Position numbers and translations under genes: made by a program. This document shows positions 28,619-39,275 of a stretch of DNA of 64,000 bases, in pieces. Within the stretch, counting starts at the first letter, position 1, and every line of letters begins with the position of its first letter. This DNA comes from a virus, in IMG/VR virus record IMGVR_UViG_3300020477_000001, positions 1-64,000 of that record; one strand, given 5' to 3'. The notes beneath the pieces were generated by a model. That model saw nothing but the letters and a program-made list of their open reading frames with translations. It did no database searches and had not been told where the DNA came from.

Positions 28619-30534
28619 GGAGTGGAGTAGAAATACATTTTGCTAGCGGCCTTAATGTAGGTCCAAGTTACTATGGACATGGAGAAGTAGACGCCTTCTA
28701 TCTATGGACTGGTGACTACCCAGTGTCTGCCCAACCTCTACCGACTGTAAGCGTTTCTCAAGACTCAATACATCAAGCCAAAAGGATTGGCGCAACTACA
28801 AAAATATCCCTACAAGGGCAGATTACAGGAGATAGCACTGGCGACTTTAAGCAATTAATAAATTATCAAAGAGCATTAAGAGATAGGTTCTCTAGAAGCT
28901 TCGCTCCTTTCCACATAAAAGAAGAAGGAGAAATAATTTTCTCTAGAAGTAATGCTTGGGTTGATTCGATTACTTTTTCTGAGTCTAACTACAGTAGATT
29001 AATTGACTACACAATAAGCCTAAATGCCCACGATATCAATAACTGGTCTGGGTATCCCGGTGATGATCAAACTGAAAATCATGTGGTTGACCTAGAAGAT
29101 TCATGGTCTTTTTCCGACTCTGAAGATGGAACAGCTTCTATCAGTCATAACGTGTCCGCCAGAGGTCTTCATGAGCATTATAGTACCCGTGGCGGACTAC
29201 TTAATCCTGTCGTTCATGCAGAAAACTGGGTGAAAACCAGAACTGGCTCGGCTAATATGCCTCAACCATTCCTAGTGGGCGACGGTAAAACCGCGTATCC
29301 AGTTCTGCTTTCCAATTCTCATAACATTGATAAGGCAGCGGGTACTGTAAGCGCTACTGAAACATATGGATATAATACTGGCGCTTTACAATTAGAGCCC
29401 ATAATGACTCACAGTATGTCTATAGAATCTGGAATTGAGTCTGATTTTGTGACAGTCTCCTATGATGCTACTCTAAAGGGTGGTCAGTCTATCCGGTTGG
29501 ATGATATATATGCAAGCGAAAGTCATATGAGGTACGTTGATAATGCCCATACGTACATCATTGGTGAAACTCAAGTAAATGATTTAAACCCTCGCCCGAT
29601 ATCTTTTAATTACTCAGAGAACAGCGGCGAAAACTCTATAACATATTCCGCTACATATGATAATAATAATCTTTACGATAATTCAATAAGTCAGATAACT
29701 AGCGCTAACAACACAGCGCCTATGTCTTTGGCTTATTGGGACTACACTGTAAGTTTCGAAACTGACGAGATAAGAAACGTTACTACGGTTTCTCTGGACG
29801 GTTCAATTAAAACTAGAGGTAGCGCTTTAAGGGAGAATCAAATCGCCGCACAACTCTTCATAAAAGGGCTAGAGCAAGATGGGTATGCTTATAAAATCGC
29901 TAATGACTGCTATTATGATTTACTGAGTACTCATCCATCAAAAAATTCTAATGATGATATATTAGAGCATAATTATTTCAAAGCTGGATTACATAAAGTT
30001 CCCGTTAGTTTCTCTGTAAATAAAAATCATTTCAGTAATGAGTTTAGTGTTTCTTGTTCTTTTTCAGACGAGAGAATAAACAACATTTCTATTGGTGGAG
30101 GAGAGGGAAGAAGTCTATCTTACTCGGTTGACATAACCCCATCTATTAATCAGTTCAAACCAAAGCCATCTTGTAATCAAAATGGACACTATGTTGTTTG
30201 GGATACAAGCGCTGGGTTAAATGAACAAGTTACGTTAAATATAGATTATCAAGGCGCGGGAGTAGATAACGTTGATCCTGTTTCCGTGATGAATACTAAT
30301 ATTGATTACGCTTATTTTACTTTGGCGAATAAATTTTATAATCAAAATGATCTTACTTCAATGAATGTGGTGAGCGAAAGTCAAAACTCAAACGAAAAGC
30401 TTTTAACTGCTTCGTATAACTCAACCATCAAGCAGAAGCCATATAATGTAAGCCTAAATGTTAGTAGTCAATTTTTATTTGGAAAATATCATGACATTAA
30501 TGGATTAACATATAATTTGAGTCCTAATCAGTAA
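28615..30534 (+). CDS. Tail-tip protein related to its upstream neighbour, 639 aa
   Basis: The start is taken at ATG 28615, which overlaps the upstream stop as ATGA; an in-frame ATG at 28597 would add six residues. The N-terminus (GVEIHFASGLNVGPSYYG) leads to a beta-rich body. SWSFSDSEDGTASISHNVSARG repeats the strand motif of the upstream protein, so the two may be an ancient duplication. It contains an arm-like helix segment (FKQLINYQRALRDRFSRSF). A tail-tip structural role follows from position between the tape measure and the hub-like gene. Confidence 0.55.
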   Translation: MRSGVEIHFASGLNVGPSYYGHGEVDAFYLWTGDYPVSAQPLPTVSVSQDSIHQAKRIGATTKISLQGQITGDSTGDFKQLINYQRALRDRFSRSFAPFHIKEEGEIIFSRSNAWVDSITFSESNYSRLIDYTISLNAHDINNWSGYPGDDQTENHVVDLEDSWSFSDSEDGTASISHNVSARGLHEHYSTRGGLLNPVVHAENWVKTRTGSANMPQPFLVGDGKTAYPVLLSNSHNIDKAAGTVSATETYGYNTGALQLEPIMTHSMSIESGIESDFVTVSYDATLKGGQSIRLDDIYASESHMRYVDNAHTYIIGETQVNDLNPRPISFNYSENSGENSITYSATYDNNNLYDNSISQITSANNTAPMSLAYWDYTVSFETDEIRNVTTVSLDGSIKTRGSALRENQIAAQLFIKGLEQDGYAYKIANDCYYDLLSTHPSKNSNDDILEHNYFKAGLHKVPVSFSVNKNHFSNEFSVSCSFSDERINNISIGGGEGRSLSYSVDITPSINQFKPKPSCNQNGHYVVWDTSAGLNEQVTLNIDYQGAGVDNVDPVSVMNTNIDYAYFTLANKFYNQNDLTSMNVVSESQNSNEKLLTASYNSTIKQKPYNVSLNVSSQFLFGKYHDINGLTYNLSPNQ

Positions 30535-30535
30535 A

Positions 30536-32392
30536 ATGGAAAGAGACGTACTATTTCAATACATGACTGGAGTTTCTGTTAATACCGGAAGCTTAGTTGG
30601 CTTTTATTCTTTCAACGAATTTTCTGGCTCGTTTAATCTTAATGAAAAATACGAAAACCCTAAATCTTTAATTGAAGACGGAAAAATAAATTACGATGAT
30701 AAGCATCTAGTTTTACTTGGCTCTGGAAAGTATTTTAACAACATAAGTGGTTCTGGTGATTTCAATAGGGATACTGTTTTAAAGATTGGAAATAAAGTAG
30801 AAACTTCCGGTTGGACAGTTTTCTTAAATTTCGACCACCAAGATTCTTCGGGAAGAAGAGATTTGGGTAAAGTGTTGTTATCTTCAATGGAGAGCCCTGT
30901 TTCTGATTCGGGGTTTCATATAGGTATAAACGGGTCAAACAGGTTGTACGTGGAGTATCCAGATACAAGCTCCAATAAACAAACGTTTACCCTAAATAAA
31001 GAGCTATCAGACAAAAACGTAGTTTCTGTATCCAAGAACTCAAGTTCTTCTGTATTTAATTTAACTTATTACGATACTCCTAACGATAGGATTTACTCAA
31101 AAGACTTCGCGACCTTAAACACCTTCAATGAGGACGGAACTAACTCCACGAACTCAAGCGATTGGTATTTGGGCGATTTTTATCAGCAAGGTCATGGGTA
31201 TACTGGGTTTAGTGGGTATATGGGGGATTTGCTGATATTTGATTCCACGTTGATTAACATTAATAGAAACGACTTCGCTAAATTATTTTTTGCTACTGGC
31301 TATGTTCCAGAACATACGAAAACAGTAACTCTAACAACGCCTCAAGTTACAGGGTCAGAAATCCAAACTATTGTAACAGGAAGTGGAATCACTGGGTACG
31401 AATTGGTTTGCAGTAGCAGTATATCATCAAGGAACGGAGGGACCGTAGAAATATGTAGTAAGTCTGGAGTTAGCGGGGCTCTTACTGGGAAAGTCAACGT
31501 ATATTTAACCGGAAGCGGGGTTAACAGTTATACTTCTGGATACTCTGTTGCTCCAGAGATGTTTTTGGATAGCGGCTTGTTTTATGGCTATAACAGGAAC
31601 ACTATTGTATTTGATGAAAATCTGGATAATTTAGATGTTTACGAAATATATTTCTACAATCAATTTAAAAATAATTTAAATTTAAAACCAAAATTATTTG
31701 CTGGGGGGAGCTATATAGACTTGGGTATCGATTTTAATAACGAAAATCTAAACTTATTCGAAAATGGGGTGTATGCGCGTTCTGGAGAAAATAAATTTAC
31801 TGGGGTTCATGATGGTAATTACTATGTCGCTAATAAAAGAGCTTACGTGACTGGAGATGAGGTTAGCTCTAATACTTACGTTTACGATAAAATTGACGGA
31901 AACATTCTAAGAAGTGGGTACAGTGAAGCTGGCTCCACCTTTATTACTGAGAGAGATGGTAGCGTTCTTGTTGGTGGGCAAGAGGTTTTAGTCGCTAAAG
32001 TAGGGGATACTTTTGATGATTATGATATTTATTTAAATGGGCACAAAATGCTTTCTGGTTCTCAGTATTCTTACGTAAAAGAATCCGCAAACTTATTTGA
32101 TGATGAAAATATATACTTTTTAAAGGATGGATTTTATGGCATGGAAAGTGGAGATATAACATTTGTGCCGAGAGAGTCTAATCTTGCTAGGGAGACAGGG
32201 TTAGGCTCTGTGTTCTCAGAAACAGGAAGTAGAATGGTTTTTTCAGAGCAAGTTTGGAAAAACGGGATTAGGCAGATAGAAACCTTAAATTACTACAAAG
32301 TAAGCAAAAATAGCTTATTAAACACTGGAATAAGGATAGAGAAACAAGATAATTTGTTGTATAATAACAATAATTTGTTTTTCAATCAGTAG
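30536..32392 (+). CDS. Tail-tip protein with N-terminal LamG-like domain
   Basis: A 618-residue protein. Residues about 20-250 have the LamG/concanavalin pattern (LVGFYSFNEFSGSFN at the start, WTVFLNFDHQDSSG, WYLGDFYQQGHGYTGFSGYMGDLLIF at the end). The rest is Ser/Gly/Tyr-rich beta structure with Asp-Gly turns. It follows the previous gene after one base. A carbohydrate-contact role at the tail tip is plausible, given the domain and the presence of a second LamG-like protein at 1954-2685. Confidence 0.6.
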   Translation: MERDVLFQYMTGVSVNTGSLVGFYSFNEFSGSFNLNEKYENPKSLIEDGKINYDDKHLVLLGSGKYFNNISGSGDFNRDTVLKIGNKVETSGWTVFLNFDHQDSSGRRDLGKVLLSSMESPVSDSGFHIGINGSNRLYVEYPDTSSNKQTFTLNKELSDKNVVSVSKNSSSSVFNLTYYDTPNDRIYSKDFATLNTFNEDGTNSTNSSDWYLGDFYQQGHGYTGFSGYMGDLLIFDSTLININRNDFAKLFFATGYVPEHTKTVTLTTPQVTGSEIQTIVTGSGITGYELVCSSSISSRNGGTVEICSKSGVSGALTGKVNVYLTGSGVNSYTSGYSVAPEMFLDSGLFYGYNRNTIVFDENLDNLDVYEIYFYNQFKNNLNLKPKLFAGGSYIDLGIDFNNENLNLFENGVYARSGENKFTGVHDGNYYVANKRAYVTGDEVSSNTYVYDKIDGNILRSGYSEAGSTFITERDGSVLVGGQEVLVAKVGDTFDDYDIYLNGHKMLSGSQYSYVKESANLFDDENIYFLKDGFYGMESGDITFVPRESNLARETGLGSVFSETGSRMVFSEQVWKNGIRQIETLNYYKVSKNSLLNTGIRIEKQDNLLYNNNNLFFNQ

Positions 32393-32406
32393 GCAAAAGT
32401 TAAAAA

Positions 32407-35220
32407 ATGGCATTTCAAAGAATTAATGAAATTGTTATTGGAGCGAACCCACCGGGTACGATCTTCAATGGGTTTATTTACTCGTTTGATGTAAAAATGG
32501 GTAGTTCTTCTGCGCCGACTGAAATAAATGTCAGCGTGATTAATCAAGATGGAGTTTATACTGTCACGAAGCCTCAAGGCAGATCAAGCTTCGGTAGTTT
32601 AAGCTGTACAAATCCCATTGACATTCAAATCGTGGACGCTGGTGGTAGTCCAGTGCGAATGTTTAATGATTTCTCTCTTGTTAATTTTAATATTTCGACA
32701 TCAGTTGGTCAAAAAACTTTACAACTTAAGTTTGTAGATAGGTCTATAATTTTAGATAAAATACAAGTGGCTTTGCTAGGTGAAAATGTAAGTAAATTTA
32801 GTTTAGCTCCTTGGCAGATAAGCGCCGCTGATTTAGTCACTTCTGAAATGCAAGGAGTTGACACGATGGGGCATTACGACGAAAACAGTCCCAATCCTTA
32901 CCCTGTTCTATACGGTAAAGCCGCCGAGGATAAAAAATTAGAAGCAAAAATACTCTATAAATGCCCATCTTGCGATCTTACTAAAAAAGAACCAGAGCCA
33001 ATTGCGCCTATAACCAGAAAGTATATTTCTGAAAGAGGTTTTATTACTAACATAGACCCGCTACTTGGGGGTTTTTTAGCAATCGGAACAGAAGAGTATG
33101 CTTCTTCTGATTGTCAACTTAAAAATGTAAGCTACAACTGGAATGAATTGACTTACGCTTTAAAGAGGGCTGGAATAAACGTCGAAGGGATTATAGACAA
33201 GTCTTTGTTTAACCAGAAGATGAGGGGAGAAGATTTAATCCCATATAGACAAAAACATGTAGGTACTTTGAGGGAAGTTCTAAACTCTTGGTGTTCTGAC
33301 TTTGGTTATACTTGGGTTTGGGATCAGATTTTTACAAATCGCGTTGTAGGGATCGACTTAAGTCAGCCAGTAGTTCACCTGCAAGAGATTACAAATTTAG
33401 CTAACGCAATAGGGGAGGGTTCTAAGCTCGCTTTAGAATCAATTAACGAAAACTATTCGATAGAAAATACTCACGCTCAATATCATACTTCAACTTTTAG
33501 AAGGCCAGCTAGGACAAAACAAATAACAACAAAAGTTTACGAAAGAAGGTCTTTTTCTAATGTCAGAATAGAAGAGCTTATACCTTGTTCGCTTTATGGC
33601 CCAAGGAATATAGATGAATTTATTACTTCTTGCGTTTTAGCTAAGTTTAGTAAGGAGGCGCGTACTCTTTATAACTGGATGCTCTGTAGGCACTGTGAAA
33701 ACTTAGAAACTCTAGGAATATCTCTTAAATATAAATTAACTACAGATGAAAAAGAAAAACTAGTAAATCTATCTTACAGTAATAAAGAAGCCTTTGACAA
33801 AAGTGAAAAATATGGACCAAACGCAGACGTGTGGATAGGAACCTACAGTCAAGAGCTAGAAAATAAATGGGTGGATTATGAAAACTTAGTTGCTGAGTTT
33901 TTGGGTAGATGGTACAAAATTGAACAAGTACCAGAAGACAATTTTCAGTGCGGAAAGCCTCAGTTTTCTAAAACTTTCGAATTAACCACTTCCCCAAGCT
34001 CTGAGCAATATGATGACCCCGTTGATCCTAACACGGGCCAAGTATTGTCAGATGATTTTCCATTTAGTGATTTACTTACGCATCCTAGCGGAGCAAAAAT
34101 AAAAGCTAACTTTCCAATTAGATTGTTTTCTAGGAATCCGGTCTACGGAACCAAAGAAGAGGATATAGAGGATATCTTTAAGGACACTGATGGAGCAAGC
34201 GTCTTACAGGATCATATACCTCAAATCGAGTTTATCGAAGGAGCTACAAGAGCAAATCTTTACGATGTTTTGGCTAAAACTTTCCCAGATACTATTGGCG
34301 AATCTTTAGATAAAATGAAAGATAAAGAAAGACCTGCTTTAATCTTTGCTCCAGAAGTCGCAGTTTTAGAAAAACACATCAAGGTAGGCAAGCTTGAATA
34401 TGGTGCTATTAATTTAAAAGAAAGAATGGCTCAAGATAAGAAAGAGTCAGAAGATGACAAAGATTGTGACTTGATGTGTGATGAAGACCCAATAATTGAT
34501 TTATGCGATGATTTGTGTAAGGAAAAATATCCAGAGTACGCATTTGGTAAATACACAAAAGAGCCACCTCCGCAAAAAGATGTAAGGCTATCAAGTGTTA
34601 AGAGTTGGAGCTTCGATATAACCACTAATGAAAACGCATTAGATACTGGCACTAAAAAGATAATTCTCCCATCATTAAATGACCACTACGGGTATTTAAC
34701 TTATTCTAGCGAAATTAGACAAACTATAGCTAGCCTAAAGCAAACTTTTGGTTCCCTTGGGAACGCGGGGCAAACGATGGGTCTACAGTTAAACGCGGTA
34801 GACATTACTTCTGACATAGAGGGTTTAAGTGACACTACGTCGGAGGGGGAAATTTCTCCACCAATGATAATCGTTCCTAAGTTTGATGAAAATAATTCTG
34901 CCGCCCAAATAGCTGGACTATCCCAAGCTTTAATGGCAAATGATTATCATGAAAAAACAAAACTTGAAACTTTCAACGACCTAGCTGAAGAAACAGTAGA
35001 TTTAACTTTTTCTGGTGATATTAGAGAATTTATTAAAATATTTGGCCCGTATCTTTCAGCGCAGACTGGATTAACCACATTATCCGTTTCGGTGAAAGAC
35101 GATGGCCAAACCATAAGCGCTGCTTTTTCGACAAAACCAGCAAATTTGCCAAAGCATGACATCATGGTTCAAAAAATGTCTAGCAACATAAATGTCAATA
35201 CTTTTGGAAGAACATTCTAA
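32407..35220 (+). CDS. Putative tail hub protein, 937 aa
   Basis: A 937-residue protein. The N-terminal part (residues about 1-130) is beta-rich. A middle segment (RQKHVGTLREVLNSWCSDFGYTW, followed by short strands) resembles the receptor-like barrel domains of phage tail hubs. It carries several C-x2-C pairs: YKCPSCDL near residue 185, LCRHCENL near 425, and a Cys/Asp-rich cluster (CDLMCDEDP, LCDDLCKEKY) near 686, which may bind metal. Its size and location fit the hub between distal tail proteins and fibres. The hub call is an inference. The TAA overlaps the next ATG as TAATG. Confidence 0.45.
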   Translation: MAFQRINEIVIGANPPGTIFNGFIYSFDVKMGSSSAPTEINVSVINQDGVYTVTKPQGRSSFGSLSCTNPIDIQIVDAGGSPVRMFNDFSLVNFNISTSVGQKTLQLKFVDRSIILDKIQVALLGENVSKFSLAPWQISAADLVTSEMQGVDTMGHYDENSPNPYPVLYGKAAEDKKLEAKILYKCPSCDLTKKEPEPIAPITRKYISERGFITNIDPLLGGFLAIGTEEYASSDCQLKNVSYNWNELTYALKRAGINVEGIIDKSLFNQKMRGEDLIPYRQKHVGTLREVLNSWCSDFGYTWVWDQIFTNRVVGIDLSQPVVHLQEITNLANAIGEGSKLALESINENYSIENTHAQYHTSTFRRPARTKQITTKVYERRSFSNVRIEELIPCSLYGPRNIDEFITSCVLAKFSKEARTLYNWMLCRHCENLETLGISLKYKLTTDEKEKLVNLSYSNKEAFDKSEKYGPNADVWIGTYSQELENKWVDYENLVAEFLGRWYKIEQVPEDNFQCGKPQFSKTFELTTSPSSEQYDDPVDPNTGQVLSDDFPFSDLLTHPSGAKIKANFPIRLFSRNPVYGTKEEDIEDIFKDTDGASVLQDHIPQIEFIEGATRANLYDVLAKTFPDTIGESLDKMKDKERPALIFAPEVAVLEKHIKVGKLEYGAINLKERMAQDKKESEDDKDCDLMCDEDPIIDLCDDLCKEKYPEYAFGKYTKEPPPQKDVRLSSVKSWSFDITTNENALDTGTKKIILPSLNDHYGYLTYSSEIRQTIASLKQTFGSLGNAGQTMGLQLNAVDITSDIEGLSDTTSEGEISPPMIIVPKFDENNSAAQIAGLSQALMANDYHEKTKLETFNDLAEETVDLTFSGDIREFIKIFGPYLSAQTGLTTLSVSVKDDGQTISAAFSTKPANLPKHDIMVQKMSSNINVNTFGRTF

Positions 35221-37001
35221 TGAATTACTATAGCGGAATAAATACTAGAAGCGTTGCAGAAACTGAGAAGTTGACTTTCAACTTCAATATGTTTTGTAAT
35301 TCTACTTCTGGTGTTGCTGCTATAGGTTTTTCTGGGGAAGATAAGAGCGCTGCTTTTAATCTGACGAGCGGAAAACTTTTTGATCCAGATGGGAATTATT
35401 CTTTTTCTTATTCTGATGATTTCAATTTTCAGTTGTCGGGGCAGGTCTCTGGGCAGAAATATGATTACTATATAAATGGCGAGCCTATATCGTTCGTAGG
35501 TACAAAAGACGACTTCAAGATACAAAGGTTTTTTGTAAACACTACGGGTTGTTCTGTTACAGCAGATTTAAATCTTTACGCTCCTTATTATAAACACAAG
35601 TTTACTTTCCCGACTAAGGTTAATTTAGGAGGTTCGATAACTGGTAAGCTGGAAGGGTTGGACTTAGATAGGAAATTTCAGTTATACTCTGGTCAAGTCA
35701 TAACACCCACGGGCGTTACTTTAAGCGGTTTTACGGAGGGGATGGTTAACTCTTCTGATATAACTTTTAATGTTCCGCAGGGAGCATTACAGTTCCAGAA
35801 TTATGATGTCACTTGTGATTTTTACACTAACTTCGGTGACTTGAAGCATAAATTCGAAGTTAAGATAGTTCCAGAGTACGAAGTGGGAAGTACAATATCG
35901 GTAGCTAATATCTATCGATCAGACAATTTACTGACTGGCGGAGTTAGTCCATTCAACCCCAAGTTAAGTAGTTACGCATATTGGGGCACTGGTGCTCTAA
36001 CGGGTCAAAAAACAACAGTAGAAGGAAAGTCTAGCACAGAAACCGGAATCTGGAATGTATTATATGATACTTTTAACGCTGAGAACTTGACTGTTGTTGA
36101 AAGACCAAGAGAAATAGACATAAAGCTTAATTACGTTACTGGAAACACTGGTACTTATTATATAATAACGGGCTTTAATGTAGTTAGCGGAGGTACTGGG
36201 TATGTTAATCCAGTTACTGTGACTATTGATCAAGCCTCTGGCGCACACACTAGTATAACTGGTAGGGCTTTTGCAGATGTGCGTTATCAAATAACTGGAA
36301 TTGATTTAATAACTAGTGGTAGCGGGTATAGCGGGGTTCCAGATGTCACTTTTTCTGGAAATTATGGAATTACTGGTTCTCATGCTGTAGCTTTAACTGG
36401 GGGGAGTGGGGTTGTTACGGGACTTAGCCTAGTGTCTGGCGGTTCTGGATATAATTATCCTCCAACAATACACTTCTCTAACTTGGGAACTGGATTAGGC
36501 GCTTTTACTGCTTCTGGGCGAGCATATGTTGGTAGTGGTTATTTGCATGATTGCGAAGTTATGGAAAGAGGCGCTTATTTAGATACTCAACCAACTGTAA
36601 GCATTAGCGGCGTGAGTGGAAGTGGTGCTTATGTGGTTCCGTTGCTGTCTGGCTACGAAAAAAGCCTTACTACATTCTTTGATCTACAAACGGGCTTACT
36701 AACAGGAAATGGAAAAATACTTTCTGAAAATATAGTCAGCTATACTAGCGGTTCTTTTACCAGCGGTAATACCAGTTTTAATAATAACGAAAAAACTTTC
36801 GTGCCTTTCGGTAAAAATCCAGTGATAAGAATAGTTAAAAATAATTTTGAAGATGTAGACTATATGGTTGGACAGGTAATTATATCTGGTGAATTAGAAT
36901 CTTATAATTATTATAATGTAACTGGTTATCGGATAGAAGCAAAGACCAGCGCAACTACTGCGGCTTTTAACATAACTGGTAACAGCGGAGGAGGCTACTA
37001 G
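35220..37001 (+). CDS. Tail fibre protein with GGSGY repeats
   Basis: A 593-residue Gly/Ser/Thr/Tyr-rich protein. Around residues 320-470 at least three degenerate repeats of about 40 residues appear, each with a [SG]-G-[ST]-G-Y core followed by a strand with P-x-[VI] (GGTGYVNPVTVTI, GSGYSGVPDVTF, GGSGYNYPPTIHF); a looser fourth (GSGYLHDCEV) follows. This repeat is common in marine phage fibres and likely forms a beta-solenoid or stacked strands. It starts by overlapping the upstream stop as TAATG. A GGAGGAGG ribosome site for the next gene lies in its last codons. Confidence 0.65.
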   Translation: MNYYSGINTRSVAETEKLTFNFNMFCNSTSGVAAIGFSGEDKSAAFNLTSGKLFDPDGNYSFSYSDDFNFQLSGQVSGQKYDYYINGEPISFVGTKDDFKIQRFFVNTTGCSVTADLNLYAPYYKHKFTFPTKVNLGGSITGKLEGLDLDRKFQLYSGQVITPTGVTLSGFTEGMVNSSDITFNVPQGALQFQNYDVTCDFYTNFGDLKHKFEVKIVPEYEVGSTISVANIYRSDNLLTGGVSPFNPKLSSYAYWGTGALTGQKTTVEGKSSTETGIWNVLYDTFNAENLTVVERPREIDIKLNYVTGNTGTYYIITGFNVVSGGTGYVNPVTVTIDQASGAHTSITGRAFADVRYQITGIDLITSGSGYSGVPDVTFSGNYGITGSHAVALTGGSGVVTGLSLVSGGSGYNYPPTIHFSNLGTGLGAFTASGRAYVGSGYLHDCEVMERGAYLDTQPTVSISGVSGSGAYVVPLLSGYEKSLTTFFDLQTGLLTGNGKILSENIVSYTSGSFTSGNTSFNNNEKTFVPFGKNPVIRIVKNNFEDVDYMVGQVIISGELESYNYYNVTGYRIEAKTSATTAAFNITGNSGGGY

Positions 37002-37002
37002 T

Positions 37003-39273
37003 ATGCCATTTAATCAATCAAGTACTTTAGGAAGAGAAAACACGTCAAAGATGACGATCTGCAAAATTTTTGGAGATTATCTTTTGTGTGGTTTTGACGG
37101 ATTGTCTGAAGATACCGATAAAGACCCGCCTACCATTGAAGGTAGTTGCGGTTGCGATAAGAAGAAAGACCCTTATAATAAAAATTTTAAAGATTGGATA
37201 ACCCACCTCACCGGAAGAGAGCCAGACTCTAAAATTTTTAAATACAGAAAAAAACTAGAAGAACAGGTCTCTGCGGCAACCGGAAGTAGCACTACTCCTC
37301 AGTCTAGTAACGGCTCAAGCTCTTCTGCTTCTTCTGGTGGTTCTGAAAATCAAGAACCCAATGATAATTCTAGCTCCGGTAGCGACTCTACTGTAAGCGG
37401 AGGGTTAATTTATGATTCTGTTTTAAAAAGCATAGTGGTGGATGTCTATTCACAAAAAGCTGATTCGTTTGGGAAATGCGTTGACTACGAAAAAGTACAA
37501 TGTGGCTATAGGAAACTTTCTGGCTCGAAAGGGGGGGGATGTGGAGAAGAAGAAGAGTTTGGAGTATTTACTTGGGACTCTCAGAAGTGGCAATACTCAA
37601 GAGAAGGATCGCCGCTAGTTATTAAGGCTGTAGTTGCCGACGCTAGTCAGTGGGGCGTTGGCGACGGTTATAAATGCGTAGATTTTATTCCCGTAATAGA
37701 TAAAAACTGGAAACCGCAAGGAGCTTCAGTTGGCAACTATAGATTCGACCCAATAAGAACTACCTGTATACCAGAAATCACAGTAGGAAGGGAAGACCTT
37801 GGTCTTGTTGTCCAGCCTTGCGACATATTGCCAGAATTAAATTGCTATAAAATGACTGCGGATGACACTGGTTGGGGAGATAGAAGGACTGTTGCGGGAT
37901 CGTGGGAAGACCTTGCAAATAACATTAATGGCTTTGGTGATCCAGAATACCCAATACAAATTCAGTGGAAAAGGGCTCATAAGGGAAATAACAATAAAAC
38001 AGTTTCTGGCCCAATTACTAAAGACTACGGACCTCTGGGTCAGCCAAGACCACCTTGCGTCGATGAAGGAGAGACCGTAAAGAAAGAAGGCTGTGACGAT
38101 TGTTACTCTTTCGTGTCAATAGGAGACAATAAAACTGGTTACTCTGAGTCTAGCCCAGCGCCAGCGCTTACCGTAATGCATATAGACAAAGATGATGTTG
38201 GTAAGTCTGCTGATGTTTTACATTTCGTATCTCCAATACCTTGCTCGCAAGACGCTTGCCTAACTGGTTACGTTAATATCGAATTTAATGTAGAATTAAA
38301 AGGAGAATTTGGAGCAGTATCGGCCAAAAATTTTAAAGCTCAAATTTCTAATAATGAATGCGTTGGGGGTAGGAGGACTTTTGAAATTGATTTAGGAGAA
38401 AACTCTTTAAAAGAAAACGAATCTATACCAGATGATTTTACAATTAAAATATGCAAGCAAAAGAAACAAAAAACAACGCCTTGCCCAAGCGACTGTCAAG
38501 ATTTTGGAGTCGATATTGCAATAGACGCATCTGTTCAAACTAATTCTGCTGGGAGAAAATTTCTATTAATAGAAGCACCGGGAGGAGTTTTAAACGGCGG
38601 TGAAGATTGTTGGGCGGAGGGAAAAACATTTAACTTGACCGTGGAGAAATCGGGGACTTTTGGGGAAAAACAAACCACATCTTTAACAATTGAAGAGCAA
38701 ACAATTAAAGGTGATTGTTCGACGGCTTGTACTGTTACTATTAAAACCTCCGTTCTTCCAGAGACTCCCGCTTGGGACCATGAGGTTGACTGGTTTAGCA
38801 CAATTGAATTTTGTCCAACTGAAATTACAGAACCTCCTACTGAAGGTGGGGGAGAATTTTGCGACGGAGAAAAGAAGAAGCTTTTTTATGTAGGTAAACC
38901 GCATGATTTCCAAGTTACTCCTTGGAACGGCAAACCTTCTAGGAATAACGAAGTTTCGAAGTACGTATACGAGGGCAGTGAAGGTGACGGGTCAAATAAG
39001 AGAACTGCTACATACGCTGATGAAACATACAGATGCACAAGAGGTGACCATAAAGAAGAAATGGTTCCGCCGTACAAAGTTGGAGACATAATACAGGTAA
39101 GGAAATTAGTCGGAAATTCCGATGATGAAGAGTCCTCTCATATGCCCCAATCGGGCGAAGAAGATGGAGATGGCGAGCCAAAAGTCATGGCTAGATTTCT
39201 TGTAGATGATACCCAGAGGAAGTGGACTGATGACTGCGCTGCTGACGCTGGCCAAGGAAGCATCTGGGTCTAA
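37003..39273 (+). CDS. Cysteine-rich tail protein, 756 aa
   Basis: A 756-residue protein with about thirty cysteines, mostly in short pairs (SCGCDKKKD, EGCDDCYSF, PCSQDACLTG, PCPSDCQDFG, DCSTACTV). A Ser/Gly-rich linker lies near residues 95-130. The C-terminus is acidic and polar. It sits in the tail-fibre block. The cysteine pairs could bind Zn or Fe-S, or form disulfides outside the cell. No enzyme motif is seen. I do not recognise a family. Confidence 0.55.
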   Translation: MPFNQSSTLGRENTSKMTICKIFGDYLLCGFDGLSEDTDKDPPTIEGSCGCDKKKDPYNKNFKDWITHLTGREPDSKIFKYRKKLEEQVSAATGSSTTPQSSNGSSSSASSGGSENQEPNDNSSSGSDSTVSGGLIYDSVLKSIVVDVYSQKADSFGKCVDYEKVQCGYRKLSGSKGGGCGEEEEFGVFTWDSQKWQYSREGSPLVIKAVVADASQWGVGDGYKCVDFIPVIDKNWKPQGASVGNYRFDPIRTTCIPEITVGREDLGLVVQPCDILPELNCYKMTADDTGWGDRRTVAGSWEDLANNINGFGDPEYPIQIQWKRAHKGNNNKTVSGPITKDYGPLGQPRPPCVDEGETVKKEGCDDCYSFVSIGDNKTGYSESSPAPALTVMHIDKDDVGKSADVLHFVSPIPCSQDACLTGYVNIEFNVELKGEFGAVSAKNFKAQISNNECVGGRRTFEIDLGENSLKENESIPDDFTIKICKQKKQKTTPCPSDCQDFGVDIAIDASVQTNSAGRKFLLIEAPGGVLNGGEDCWAEGKTFNLTVEKSGTFGEKQTTSLTIEEQTIKGDCSTACTVTIKTSVLPETPAWDHEVDWFSTIEFCPTEITEPPTEGGGEFCDGEKKKLFYVGKPHDFQVTPWNGKPSRNNEVSKYVYEGSEGDGSNKRTATYADETYRCTRGDHKEEMVPPYKVGDIIQVRKLVGNSDDEESSHMPQSGEEDGDGEPKVMARFLVDDTQRKWTDDCAADAGQGSIWV

Positions 39274-39275
39274 AA

